The position numbers and the translations under genes are program-made. The notes under the pieces are model-generated. The model searched no databases. It was not told where the DNA came from and saw only the letters and a program-made list of their open reading frames with translations. This document shows, in pieces, positions 41,707 to 49,857 of a stretch of DNA of 64,000 nucleotides (positions are counted from its first letter, which is position 1; each line of letters starts with the position of its first letter). The DNA comes from Pseudovibrio sp. Ad37. Lineage in GTDB: Bacteria > Pseudomonadota > Alphaproteobacteria > Rhizobiales > Stappiaceae. Location: the NCBI RefSeq assembly GCF_001623075.1, contig NZ_LMCF01000048.1, positions 1-64,000 on the forward strand, given 5' to 3'.

Positions 41707-41725
41707 GCCCCGGCAATATCGGGGC
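41707..41725 (-). terminator. Hairpin after tdaE
   Basis: GCCCCG/CGGGGC stem followed on the minus strand by TTTGCACTCTTTT, in the 61-base gap between tdaE and the resistance genes. Separates biosynthesis and resistance transcripts at least in part. Confidence 0.65.
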
Positions 41726-41735
41726 CTTCATCAAA

Positions 41736-42932
41736 TCATGCTGTTTCAAGCAAGCGTTCTTCGCGCACGGGCGCTGCTTCTTTTGCCGCTTTCGCCTCCA
41801 GCCGTTTCATCTGGCTGATGATGTTGCGGCGGTGCATTTCCTCAGTGCCGCCCACAGCGCAAAACGCCAGTGCATCGCGCAGGAAGGTCGAAACCTCGCC
41901 TTGGTGATAGCCTTTGGTGCCGTAGAGCTTGAGCAGGTCAATCGCACCACTGGTGATCGCTTCAGCCCCAACCAGCTTGGCAATGGAGCAGGTCATGCCG
42001 GCTTCCGGCGCACCGGACAGAAGCTGCTGGAGTGCGCCATAGGCCGTCCACTTGGCGGATTCTGCGGAGATGCGCATGTCGGTGAGTTTCTTCTGCACGT
42101 ACTGGAACTCAAGCACTGGCACTTCGAAGGTCTGACGCTCCTGAGCGTAGCGCATCGCTTCCTTCAGCATCGGCTCAATCATCCATGCAGAAACCAAACC
42201 GTAATACAGCCTGCCGAGGGAGACGAAGGTGATCAGGTTGCGCAGGCCCTTGCCGGGAACGCCAAGCAGATCACCGTAATGCAGCGGGATATTGGTGAAC
42301 TTCATCGGCCCGGTTGGCAAATCCAGATTGCCAAGCTTCTGGTCGTAGTCGCCAACTTCAAGGCCCTTGGTGCCTGCATCCAGCAAAATGAGCGAGATAC
42401 CGTCACGCGCATGACCATCCAGCTTGCACACCACAAGCGTGAAGTCCGCCACGGGCGCATGGGCAATGTTGTACTTGGCACCATTGAGCATGAACGTCTC
42501 ATTTGGTCCCGGTGTCAGCACAGAGGAGGTAGAGCGCACATCTGTGCCCGTATCAGGGTCCGCAATCGCAGTTGCGCTGAGCTTCCCTTTCAGGATACGG
42601 CCAAGATAATCCTTCTTCTGCGCTTCCGTGCCGAACAGGTTGAGTGCATGAACCATGCCTGCCTGTGCGATGACAGAAAGCAGAATACCCGGCGTGCGCA
42701 CAGAGCATGCAAGACCTTCCAGCGCAGCGGTGAAGTCCCACCAGTCTGTGCCTGCGCCGCCATACTCAGCCGGGACGATGATCTTCCAGAGACCGGCTTC
42801 TAAAAGCCGGTCCCATGTGTCCTGATCAAATGCCTGCTTGCCAGCGTGAAGCTCTGAGTGGTCAATCTGGCTGCCAATTTGAGCATACTTTGCTCGCAGA
42901 GCCCGTTGACGTTCATTCCATTGTAGATCCAT
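41736..42932 (-). CDS. tdaE: TdaE, acyl-CoA dehydrogenase-like flavoenzyme of TDA biosynthesis
   Basis: A 398-residue acyl-CoA dehydrogenase-fold flavoprotein. The N-terminal helical domain (about 1-125), the beta domain with ATAIADPDTGTDVRSTSS (FAD/CoA loop, about 130-150), and the C-terminal helical domain with LKLYGTKGYHQG and FCAVGGTEEMHRRNI are all visible. TdaE acts on the seven-membered-ring CoA thioester derived from phenylacetate breakdown, and work on TDA producers assigned it oxygenase activity with CoA-ester cleavage and ring epoxidation. It is the last gene of tdaCDE, 32 bases after tdaD. The position where ordinary dehydrogenases carry the catalytic Glu could not be aligned here. 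Confidence 0.88.
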   Translation of the reverse strand: MDLQWNERQRALRAKYAQIGSQIDHSELHAGKQAFDQDTWDRLLEAGLWKIIVPAEYGGAGTDWWDFTAALEGLACSVRTPGILLSVIAQAGMVHALNLFGTEAQKKDYLGRILKGKLSATAIADPDTGTDVRSTSSVLTPGPNETFMLNGAKYNIAHAPVADFTLVVCKLDGHARDGISLILLDAGTKGLEVGDYDQKLGNLDLPTGPMKFTNIPLHYGDLLGVPGKGLRNLITFVSLGRLYYGLVSAWMIEPMLKEAMRYAQERQTFEVPVLEFQYVQKKLTDMRISAESAKWTAYGALQQLLSGAPEAGMTCSIAKLVGAEAITSGAIDLLKLYGTKGYHQGEVSTFLRDALAFCAVGGTEEMHRRNIISQMKRLEAKAAKEAAPVREERLLETA

Positions 42933-42964
42933 CAGAGATCTCCAGATTTCAAAAGTGACGGATC

Positions 42965-43399
42965 TTAAGCTGGCTGATGATGTGCGGCAGGTTCTTGCAG
43001 AGCTGCAACTGCAGTCTTGAACTCATCCGGCACCGGATAGGTTGCCTGCTTTTCGTAATCAAACATCACGTGAGTGGACGCTGCATTGGCAACCACGCGG
43101 CCATCTGCATCGCCAAGACGCATTTCATGCTGCATTTCAAAGCTTTTGCCACCAAACTTCGTCACACGGCTCAGCACAACCAGATGGTCGCCGTAAAGAG
43201 CTTGAGAAACGTAGTCGCAAGAGGTCTTCACCATGATGTGCGGCAGCTTTTCAGACTTAGGCAGCTTGAGCAAATCATGCATGTATTCCAGGTAAGCGGA
43301 CTGCATGTAATCGTAGTAGATCGGGCTGCTCACATGACCCATTGAATCTGTATCGCGGTAGCGGATGTCGATTGGTGTTTCATAAGCTTTCTGTGTCAT
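42965..43399 (-). CDS. tdaD: TdaD, acyl-CoA thioesterase of TDA biosynthesis
   Basis: A 144-residue 4HBT-type hot-dog thioesterase: the N-terminal IRYRDTDSMGHVSSPIYYDYM carries the active-site Asp/His region, followed by YLEYMHDLL and a second strand block with MRLGDADGRVVANA. It probably removes CoA or handles thioester intermediates in TDA formation. ATG 43399 has GGAGGG upstream and overlaps the end of tdaC by 20 bases, indicating coupled translation. Part of the tdaCDE unit. Confidence 0.88.
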   Translation of the reverse strand: MTQKAYETPIDIRYRDTDSMGHVSSPIYYDYMQSAYLEYMHDLLKLPKSEKLPHIMVKTSCDYVSQALYGDHLVVLSRVTKFGGKSFEMQHEMRLGDADGRVVANAASTHVMFDYEKQATYPVPDEFKTAVAALQEPAAHHQPA

Positions 43400-44030
43400 G
43401 AAATTCCCTCCTGTTGGGGTTTTGAAAATCATTGGTGAATGAAGGCTGGGTCTGTGTTGAGGCCTGCAACGGGCCATGAATGGTGAAGCCCATAGGCACG
43501 GGGCCGTGCTTTGTCAGGACTGTCAGAGAAAACTCGTTGGCGGCGCACAGCGTGGTGATGCAGCCATCAGCCTCGCCTTTGGCGCACACAGCCGCGGCTT
43601 GCGCGTTGCTGGTGACGTACTTGCGCTCAATAGAGGCCGGGATCAGTTTTTCCGGTGCCGGATGCGTTGCGCAAAGGGCAGGTGTTTTGCCGGTAGAAGA
43701 GGCCAGAACCATGTTGTCGGTGTTCATGATGAACACGTCCATCAGTTTCAGTTGGCCGATGTGCTCGTAAATAATCGAATGAAGATGCGGGTAGGCAACG
43801 ACACTCAGCAAAACGGACTTGCGGCATTGAGCAACGGCTTGCGCTGCAATTTCCATGGTCGGGTGAAGAAAGACTTCGGTGGTTTTGCAGTGACGTTGTA
43901 CCCATGTCAGAGCTGCTCTCTCGCAGTTCGTGCCAGTCGGCCCCAGAGTGTGAACTTGTCGGACCCAGTCAAAGGACAGTGGGTCTATTCCTTTGGCCAA
44001 ATAGTCCGAAGCTTCAATATGTGCATCCAT
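43380..44030 (-). CDS. tdaC: TdaC, prephenate dehydratase-like protein of TDA biosynthesis
   Basis: A 216-residue protein with a single prephenate-dehydratase-type domain: LGPTGTNCERAA at residues about 29-40 (where dehydratases have GPxGTxSxxA), then THPAPEKLI and VTSNAQAAAVCAKGEADGCITT in the second lobe. It lacks the ACT regulatory domain of PheA, and its layout resembles BacA-type prephenate decarboxylases, so it is not a phenylalanine-pathway enzyme. TdaC is required for TDA; the reaction is not settled. First gene of tdaCDE, with LysR boxes 265-291 bases upstream; TdaA is known to bind the tdaC promoter in a related producer. Confidence 0.87.
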   Translation of the reverse strand: MDAHIEASDYLAKGIDPLSFDWVRQVHTLGPTGTNCERAALTWVQRHCKTTEVFLHPTMEIAAQAVAQCRKSVLLSVVAYPHLHSIIYEHIGQLKLMDVFIMNTDNMVLASSTGKTPALCATHPAPEKLIPASIERKYVTSNAQAAAVCAKGEADGCITTLCAANEFSLTVLTKHGPVPMGFTIHGPLQASTQTQPSFTNDFQNPNRREFHDTESL

Positions 44031-44294
44031 AAATTCTCTGATCCTTCACTTGGGAAGAAAGACTGAAAAATGCCGATGCAGGATTTGCGCGAGGCGCACC
44101 CCCTGACAAACTGCGTGGCTTGTCGTTGTTCTTATGCATGGCAGAGCGGTAACACGCGCAGACTCCAATGAATCTCCGTTTGCTCTGTCGGTCTTGAGGT
44201 GAATTTTGTTCCTCGCGTCCAGTAATATTTTTTCGTGTAACCCTATGGAGCCGGAAAGGTTTGCTTTGAACAAGCTGAAAAAACTGATGGCTTC

Positions 44295-44321
44295 CCTCAG
44301 GATAGATGAGGAATGCCTCAG
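44295..44321. promoter_or_regulatory. LysR-type boxes upstream of tdaCDE
   Basis: CCTCAG (44295), then ATGAGG (44306), then CCTCAG (44316): two overlapping inverted repeats with the two CCTCAG elements 21 bp apart, two helical turns. They lie between the tdaB terminator and the 264-base untranslated leader of tdaC (44031-44294), which holds nothing else I recognise. Related boxes occur before tdaF and the SLC13 gene. Probable TdaA target. Confidence 0.72.
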
Positions 44322-44370
44322 CGGAAGTTATCACTTCTAAATTATTGATAATACAAGAGGTTGCATAAAA

Positions 44371-44402
44371 AGAAGGCACCGCAAAAAAATGCGATGCCTT
44401 CT
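44371..44402 (-). terminator. Terminator of tdaB
   Basis: AGAAGGCA/TGCCTTCT plus inner CGCA/TGCG pairs, followed on the minus strand by TTTTTATG. Lies 43 bases after the tdaB stop and separates tdaB from tdaCDE. Confidence 0.88.
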
Positions 44403-44444
44403 GAAGGGCTTAGTAATTTGGAGCTGCGCGAAATATAGACAGTG

Positions 44445-45143
44445 CTAGGCGGCAACAGCTTCGCTGAGAGCTTTGCGGCCCATGTAATCATGAAGATCCA
44501 ACATGCGTTCAAACCACAAATTGACGGGGTCACTCGGAGCAAGAATTGGATCAGGGCAGCACACTTTGCACCACTGCAAGGTCCCGAACAGAACATAATC
44601 TGCATGCATCGCTCTCTCACCACCGAACCAATCCTGGTTGGTGAGCAGGTCGCGCACAGGGTTCAACTTCTCCGGCAAAGTGCTCAGTTCAGCGTCTCGC
44701 CCTGCGTAGACCTCTTCGAGAGGTTTTCCGAACCGTTTTTCACGTGCAGGCCGGAAGTAGGCGCGGTCGGCATCACTCATGATGTTGTACATATCCATCA
44801 CAGCAATCACAGCCAAAGTCGGGTGCAGGACGGTTTTGCAGTAGCTCTCCACAAAACGGGAAAGCTGAAGACCACCAGCGCCATCAAATAGGCTGGGTGC
44901 CTCCTGATAGGTCTCTTCCAGATACTCGGCGATCTCAAAACTATCGCCTAAAAGCGTGCCTTGGTCGTTGAGCACAGGAACGCTGGTGAAAGATCCGTCT
45001 TCAATATTGGTAATGTCGCCAAAGGAAACTGGCTTCAGGTCAAAATCGAGGCCCTTGTGCTTCAAGGACATCATAATTTTCCAGACATGCGGGGAGTAAT
45101 GTTGCCCGGAGGCTCCGCTGAGGCTGTAAAGAAGTCTTTGCAT
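44445..45143 (-). CDS. tdaB: TdaB, glutathione S-transferase-like protein of TDA biosynthesis
   Basis: A 232-residue glutathione S-transferase-fold protein. The N-terminal thioredoxin domain has YSPHVWKIMMSLKHKGLDF and the cis-Pro/glutathione motif SVPVLNDQGTLLGDSFEIAEYL (about residues 53-75); the C-terminal helical domain follows. It resembles beta-etherases of the LigE/F type. TdaB is required for TDA and is thought to help introduce sulfur, possibly through glutathione or a sulfur donor (proposed in the literature; mechanism not visible here). It has its own terminator, so it forms a separate unit from tdaCDE. A weak half-box, CCTCAG, lies at 45192-45197, 49 bases upstream. Confidence 0.88.
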   Translation of the reverse strand: MQRLLYSLSGASGQHYSPHVWKIMMSLKHKGLDFDLKPVSFGDITNIEDGSFTSVPVLNDQGTLLGDSFEIAEYLEETYQEAPSLFDGAGGLQLSRFVESYCKTVLHPTLAVIAVMDMYNIMSDADRAYFRPAREKRFGKPLEEVYAGRDAELSTLPEKLNPVRDLLTNQDWFGGERAMHADYVLFGTLQWCKVCCPDPILAPSDPVNLWFERMLDLHDYMGRKALSEAVAA

Positions 45144-45267
45144 GTGGCTTCTCCCGATGAGAATTAAACAATGGGTTTGCGCTAAAAAATTCCTCAGTAT
45201 TCCGGATTGTTTTTGTCTTTAACGCCAACTGGGCAGAGCAGCCATCCGCCCAACTGGAAAGCAGAGT

Positions 45268-45303
45268 ACAAGACTTCAGCCCATTGCTGAGCTGAAGTCT
45301 TGT
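45268..45303 (-). terminator. Terminator of tdaA
   Basis: A perfect 13-bp stem (ACAAGACTTCAGC and its complement) with a 10-base loop, 22 bases downstream of the tdaA stop. The A/T flank is short. Separates tdaA from tdaB. Confidence 0.82.
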
Positions 45304-45325
45304 AAATCTGGTTCTTTTGAAAGTG

Positions 45326-46258
45326 TCAGGAGGCGATGAGCGCCGCCTCTAGTGTTCGGTCGTCTTGAAACGAAAGGCTGGTGCAATTGTCTGTCGCCAG
45401 AATGGAGCGAACCGCCGCAATCACCGGGTCTTCTTTCCGGCAGGAAAGGTGCGCAAACAACACGCGGGCTGATTTTTGCACCTGAGAGAGCAAGACGATA
45501 TCACCCTGGTTCTCTTGTGGGTTTGTTGAGTTGGCATGAACGAGCCCGATACCAACACCGCTGGCAATCAAAGCACGTGTAACCCCCTCATCATCCACAT
45601 TGATCACCCGCTTGGGCCTGATACCGTGCGTGTCCAGAAGATCCCTTGCCACACGCCCGCAACAGGAGTCGCCACTTGGGTAGATCCACGGCACGCTTTC
45701 AAGTGCCTTCCAGTTCACCTCAGCCGCAACGGGCACAAGATCCGCAGGGGCTGCGAGGTAAACGCAGAAATTGGAGATCTCCAAGGTAGACAGTCCGGCG
45801 TCATCCTCACCTGTTTCCGTGTAAAATCCGGCGTCGAGGCTGCCATTGCGAATGCCTTCCAGCACCTTCACAGAGGGGCGGTGTTGCAGCTCAACTTCAA
45901 CCTCGGGGAACTCCTGAGACATAGCCGCAAGCAGATTGCTCACAACGCCTGTGCTTGAGTTGCGGCCAGCGCCGAGGGTCAGGCTACCAGCAAGACTGCC
46001 GCGCAAGCGGGATGCTTCTTCCAGAAATTTCTGGTGCCGATCCAGCAATTGGTGTGCTTCCGTGAGGAGGCGTTGCCCGTCGGGTGTAACAGCCATTCCA
46101 CGCGGTGTGCGTTGAAAGAGCGTTAATCCCAATGTCTCTTCCATATTTTTGATATGCGCACTGACAGCTGGCTGACTGCGAAAGAGCAATTCTGAAGCTT
46201 TGGTTATGCTACCTTCGCGCGCGACCGTCACGAAGGTTTTGAGTTGATGAATGTCCAT
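45326..46258 (-). CDS. tdaA: TdaA, LysR-type activator of TDA biosynthesis
   Basis: A 310-residue LysR-type regulator. The N-terminal winged helix (MDIHQLKTFVTVAREGSITK, then the recognition helix RSQPAVSAHIKNMEETLGL, residues about 1-60) is joined by a linker helix to a periplasmic-binding-type effector domain (about 90-290; a CCGRVARDLL segment has paired cysteines at about 200). TdaA activates the tda genes by binding the tdaC promoter region (known in Ruegeria). The position, size and order tdaA-tdaB-tdaCDE match. Its own upstream region holds no copy of the CCTCAG box that I could find. Confidence 0.88.
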   Translation of the reverse strand: MDIHQLKTFVTVAREGSITKASELLFRSQPAVSAHIKNMEETLGLTLFQRTPRGMAVTPDGQRLLTEAHQLLDRHQKFLEEASRLRGSLAGSLTLGAGRNSSTGVVSNLLAAMSQEFPEVEVELQHRPSVKVLEGIRNGSLDAGFYTETGEDDAGLSTLEISNFCVYLAAPADLVPVAAEVNWKALESVPWIYPSGDSCCGRVARDLLDTHGIRPKRVINVDDEGVTRALIASGVGIGLVHANSTNPQENQGDIVLLSQVQKSARVLFAHLSCRKEDPVIAAVRSILATDNCTSLSFQDDRTLEAALIAS

Positions 46259-46913
46259 CCTTTTCCTTCCAATAAGAAAAGAGTTTCTTGAACGTATTCG
46301 GCTCTGAAAAGGACAATAACTATGCTCAGCCGTTGGCTTTGGGCTAGTGTGCTGGCACCCGGTTAACGGGTATGCCCTGCTATCACCCTACGATATCTCT
46401 GCAGTCAGACCAAGTCTACTTTCGAAGGCCTGTCCTTCTGAGAGATGCATGTCCGGTCATGTTGTCGGGCCGGACGCTGCGCTCCTGAAATCCTTGTGAT
46501 AGCGATGTTTGATTCCGCCGCGATAAGTAAACGCGATAAGTAAATTATTTTGAGGGTTCGATGAATAATTTGATTGCTCGTCATCATATAATTAATTTGT
46601 TTCCGTGGTTTGGTTTAGTGATTTTAATTTTGTTATATTTATTGATGTGAGAATTTGTTTTCATGAATATATGAATTATATTTATTTAATATGACAATAC
46701 ATAACCAATGAATATTGTATAGTGCTAAAGTGAATTATTGATAATCACTTAGAGTTAGAATTTTGTTTGCTTGACGATGTTTTGAGCAGATGGGGCAAAA
46801 GATGATTACTTCCTTGGCACATTGACGGGAACCGTGAGGGTGAGCTGACAATGTGTCGGGAGCATGAGTGTCAGTCTGATTATCTTATCCAGTTGGTTTT
46901 GGGGGCAAGTTGC
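46259..46913. other. Long AT-rich intergenic region between tdaA and the next LysR gene
   Basis: About 655 bp without a gene I can support. The first 150 bases hold the tdaA upstream region. Positions 46540-46760 are markedly AT-rich, unlike the flanking coding DNA. A small hairpin CCCG/CGGG occurs near 46360. It marks the right edge of the TDA locus and a possible junction of transferred DNA, but no repeat or recombinase supports that. Confidence 0.5.
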
Positions 46914-47849
46914 TTAGCGAATTTGCATCTGAGTCATCTCGTTGCTCAGCCAATTGATGAAATCCCAAACCGGGGCTGAGGGGATAGATGTTTCTGGCAA
47001 GACAAACTGAAAAGCACGCTGGCAAGGGAGCGTCTCAGCAAACGGCTCTACAAGCGTGCTTGCATTCAATGCATCTATGACATAGAGGTCTCTGAGAATG
47101 GCAAAGCCACGTCCGGCAATAGCGCTTTGCAGGATTAAGTCCGTGTTGTTGAAGGTGAGCTGCTGCTCCATCTGGCCGGAAAAGTCAGGCCAACTGGCTT
47201 CCAGATACTTCTGCCAGTGGAAGGCCTCGTCTTCATGAATGAAATCAGCTTTGGCAAAGAGCTCAACTGGCGCTGAATGCGGTGCCAGACGCTCTCCTGC
47301 GATGGTCTCCAGATAGTTTGGTGAGCACACCACACGCATCCGCTCTTGCGGCAGGGGAATAAGCGGAGATGCGCCGAGATCGCCCTCAGGCTTGGGAAGC
47401 AAGCGCAGTGCTACATCGAGCTTTTCCTCCGCAAAATCAACGAAGCGATTGGCTGCACTGATCCGGATTGCCACATGAGGATGCAAGGCGGAGAACTGGG
47501 CCAGACGTGGCACCAGCATGATGGAGGCGAGAGAGGGCGCAATGCCGATTGTGAGCTGCTTTCGAGCGGTCTGGCTGGCGAGGAGGTATGAGAGGTTCTC
47601 TATACCATTGTTGATTGCAGAAACTTCCGAAAGGATATCTTGAACCAGTTCCGTCTGCTCCAGATTGCGCCCGTTCATGCGGAACAGCTTAACGTCCCAA
47701 CGCTCTTCTAACTGCTTGATATGATAGGATACTGTTGGTTGCGAGACGTTCAGTTCCCGTGCGGCAGCGGAGATGGATTTGTGCCGTGCAACTGCCGCGA
47801 GTGCGCGTAATTCCTGAAGGGTCGGGACGAAACGTCGAGAGATAGCCAT
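46914..47849 (-). CDS. LysR-family transcriptional regulator (GcvA-like)
   Basis: A 311-residue regulator with an N-terminal winged helix (LQELRALAAVARHKSISAAA, then recognition helix VSQPTVSYHIKQLEERWDV) and an effector domain of the GcvA-like branch (VALRLLPKPEGDLG, RMRVVCSPNYLE). I chose ATG 47849 because the longer frame from 47915 would run through a perfect operator-like palindrome at 47855-47877. Divergent from an amino-acid-type ABC gene set, which it most likely controls. Confidence 0.87.
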   Translation of the reverse strand: MAISRRFVPTLQELRALAAVARHKSISAAARELNVSQPTVSYHIKQLEERWDVKLFRMNGRNLEQTELVQDILSEVSAINNGIENLSYLLASQTARKQLTIGIAPSLASIMLVPRLAQFSALHPHVAIRISAANRFVDFAEEKLDVALRLLPKPEGDLGASPLIPLPQERMRVVCSPNYLETIAGERLAPHSAPVELFAKADFIHEDEAFHWQKYLEASWPDFSGQMEQQLTFNNTDLILQSAIAGRGFAILRDLYVIDALNASTLVEPFAETLPCQRAFQFVLPETSIPSAPVWDFINWLSNEMTQMQIR

Positions 47850-47854
47850 GAGTA

Positions 47855-47877
47855 ATGTATAGAGTTCTTCTATACAT
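47855..47877. promoter_or_regulatory. LysR box of the adjacent regulator
   Basis: Perfect 9-bp arms ATGTATAGA and TCTATACAT with a five-base centre; TAGA-N5-TCTA has the T-N11-A form of LysR operators. It ends six bases from the regulator start, so binding would also repress the regulator itself, and it lies 98 bases before the divergent ABC gene. Confidence 0.75.
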
Positions 47878-47974
47878 GGATCAATCAGACTGATTTGTCT
47901 TGCTCTGACCCGCACTTATAAACTGCCCAAAACTTTGAGAAATATCCGTCATAATGACGAATTTGGGGGTTGGG

Positions 47975-48811
47975 ATGTTTAAAAATACCGGAAAAGCTAT
48001 CTTAGGGGCTGCATTATTTGTCTCTGCAAGCGTTGTTGGCATGAGTGCTCAGGCGGGAGAGGCTCTGGATGCGATCATGAAGAGCAAGACGTTGCTCGTG
48101 GGCTCTAACTCTGATTATCGCCCCAACGCGTTTATGGGAGACGACAACCAGCTGCAGGGCTTTGACATTGACGTTTCCAAAGAGATCGCAAAGCGTCTTG
48201 GTGTTGAGGTGCAGTTTGTAACGCCGGGTTGGGAAATCATGACTGCGGGCCGCTGGTCTGGCAGATGGCATATGGTTGTCGGGTCCATGACCCCAACAAA
48301 AGCCCGCGCACAGGTGCTGGATTTCCCTGCCGTGTATTACTACACCCCGGCAGCTTTTGCGGTTCACAAAAACTCCAAGGCAACATCGCTTAAGGATCTG
48401 GACGGCAAGGTGATCGGCGTTGTGGGCTCGTCCACCTACCACAAGTACCTGGAGCACAAGCTTGAGATTGATGCGGTTGGCGCACCGGCTTTCGAATATG
48501 CTGTGACACCGGGTGAAATCAAACTTTACAGCGATATCAACGAGTTTGACGAGCTGTCTCTTGGCGACGGCGTGCGCCTTGATGCATTGGCGCAGTCCGT
48601 TCCTGTTATTCAGCAGGCGATGAAGAAGGGTCTGCCGATCAAACAGCTGGGTGATCCGATCTTTTATGAACCGCTGGCGATTGCGATTGATAAAGGCGAC
48701 AAAGAGCTCAGCGACAAGCTGGCTTCCATTGTTGAGGACATGAAGAGTGACGGCACTTTGACCAAGCTCTCCGTGAAATGGCACGGCGCGGACCTCGTGA
48801 GCGTTAAGTAA
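47975..48811 (+). CDS. Amino-acid-type ABC transporter solute-binding protein
   Basis: A 278-residue exported receptor of the SBP_bac_3 family (polar amino acid class): a signal peptide of about 28 residues (ILGAALFVSASVVGMSAQA), then the typical TLLVGSNSDYRPNAFMGDD start, GFDIDVSKEIAKRLGVEVQF and DGKVIGVVGSSTYHKYLE. ATG 47975 has GGGGG about eight bases upstream. The permease follows after four bases. Probably binds an amino acid or a gamma-glutamyl or opine-like compound, given the C26 hydrolase downstream (inference). Confidence 0.9.
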   Translation: MFKNTGKAILGAALFVSASVVGMSAQAGEALDAIMKSKTLLVGSNSDYRPNAFMGDDNQLQGFDIDVSKEIAKRLGVEVQFVTPGWEIMTAGRWSGRWHMVVGSMTPTKARAQVLDFPAVYYYTPAAFAVHKNSKATSLKDLDGKVIGVVGSSTYHKYLEHKLEIDAVGAPAFEYAVTPGEIKLYSDINEFDELSLGDGVRLDALAQSVPVIQQAMKKGLPIKQLGDPIFYEPLAIAIDKGDKELSDKLASIVEDMKSDGTLTKLSVKWHGADLVSVK

Positions 48812-48815
48812 GATC

Positions 48816-49790
48816 ATGGTCACACTCACCAATGGCGCTTTCAGGCAGGGTCCAGCCCGCCTGAAAGCTGCAGCAACGCTTGGATCACTGGCCTTTGTGA
48901 TCGCGTTTTATCTCGCGTTCAATCAAGGCGTGATCGGGTCATTCCTTCGCCCTGCGATGAGTGAAGAAACACTTGCCAGCTGGTGGGGGCGTTTTTCTGT
49001 ATCCATGGTGATTTTCCTGCTGGTGTCAGGACTGGGGTTTCTCGTCCTCAGCCTGTCCCGGCGCGCTCAGCTGATTACTGTGTGGCTTCTGCTTGCAGCA
49101 GGTGCTTTCGGGTTCTTCCTGAGCTTTGAGCTGAGCTTTGAGTTTATCGGGCGTAAACTGCCCTTTCTGATAACGACAGGGGCGTTCACCACGCTCTATG
49201 TCTCTGCGATCGCGATCACACTGGCCTTCATCTTTGCCTTGCTGGGCGCCACTGCAAAGCTCTCTGGCATTGGTGTGGTTGAGGGTGTCGGGGCATTTTA
49301 CACCTCGTATTTTCGCGGCGTGCCTTTGCTGGTGCAGCTCTTTTTGATCTATCTCGGCCTGCCGCAGATTGGTTATGTCATTTCGCCCGTTCCAGCAGCA
49401 ATCATCGCGCTGTCGCTGGTGTATGGGGCGTACATGACCGAGATTTTCCGTTCCGGCATCCAGTCGATCTCACTTGGGCAATGGGAAGCTGCGGATGCGT
49501 TGGGCTTGCCGCGTTTGTTGACGTTTCGAAAAGTCATCCTGCCCCAAGCCATGCGGGTTATTGTGCCGCCAACGGGCAACCAGTTCATCGCGATGCTCAA
49601 GGATTCCTCGCTGGTTTCGGTCGTCGGCGTCTGGGACATCATGTTCATTGCACGAACGCAGGGACGATCTGACTTCAAGATTCTGGAGATGCTGATCACC
49701 GCCTCCATCATCTACTGGGTCATGTCGGTCATGCTGGAATTTGTGCAACAGCGCATTGAGACGCATTACGCAAAGTCGCTGAAGCGATAA
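48816..49790 (+). CDS. Amino-acid-type ABC transporter permease
   Basis: A 324-residue membrane protein. Three N-terminal helices (about residues 15-105) precede a HisM-type BPD_transp_1 domain with the coupling loop QWEAADALGLPRLLTFRKVI and the terminal VIVPPTGNQFIAMLKDSSLV, characteristic of polar amino acid permeases. It is the only permease, so it would work as a homodimer. No ATP-binding subunit is in this cluster, so one must be shared from elsewhere. Confidence 0.9.
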   Translation: MVTLTNGAFRQGPARLKAAATLGSLAFVIAFYLAFNQGVIGSFLRPAMSEETLASWWGRFSVSMVIFLLVSGLGFLVLSLSRRAQLITVWLLLAAGAFGFFLSFELSFEFIGRKLPFLITTGAFTTLYVSAIAITLAFIFALLGATAKLSGIGVVEGVGAFYTSYFRGVPLLVQLFLIYLGLPQIGYVISPVPAAIIALSLVYGAYMTEIFRSGIQSISLGQWEAADALGLPRLLTFRKVILPQAMRVIVPPTGNQFIAMLKDSSLVSVVGVWDIMFIARTQGRSDFKILEMLITASIIYWVMSVMLEFVQQRIETHYAKSLKR

Positions 49791-49857
49791 TTATTCTTCC
49801 ATTGATTTTGAGCGCATGGGTGCGCCACGAGTTTTCGTGCCCTGAAGGGATACGCTT

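Noticed and set aside
43380-44030. TdaC as phenylalanine-pathway prephenate dehydratase
   Set aside because: No ACT domain, and it overlaps tdaD within the TDA locus.
46259-46913. Integration boundary of the TDA locus
   Set aside because: AT-rich, but no tRNA, repeat pair, integrase or insertion sequence was found.
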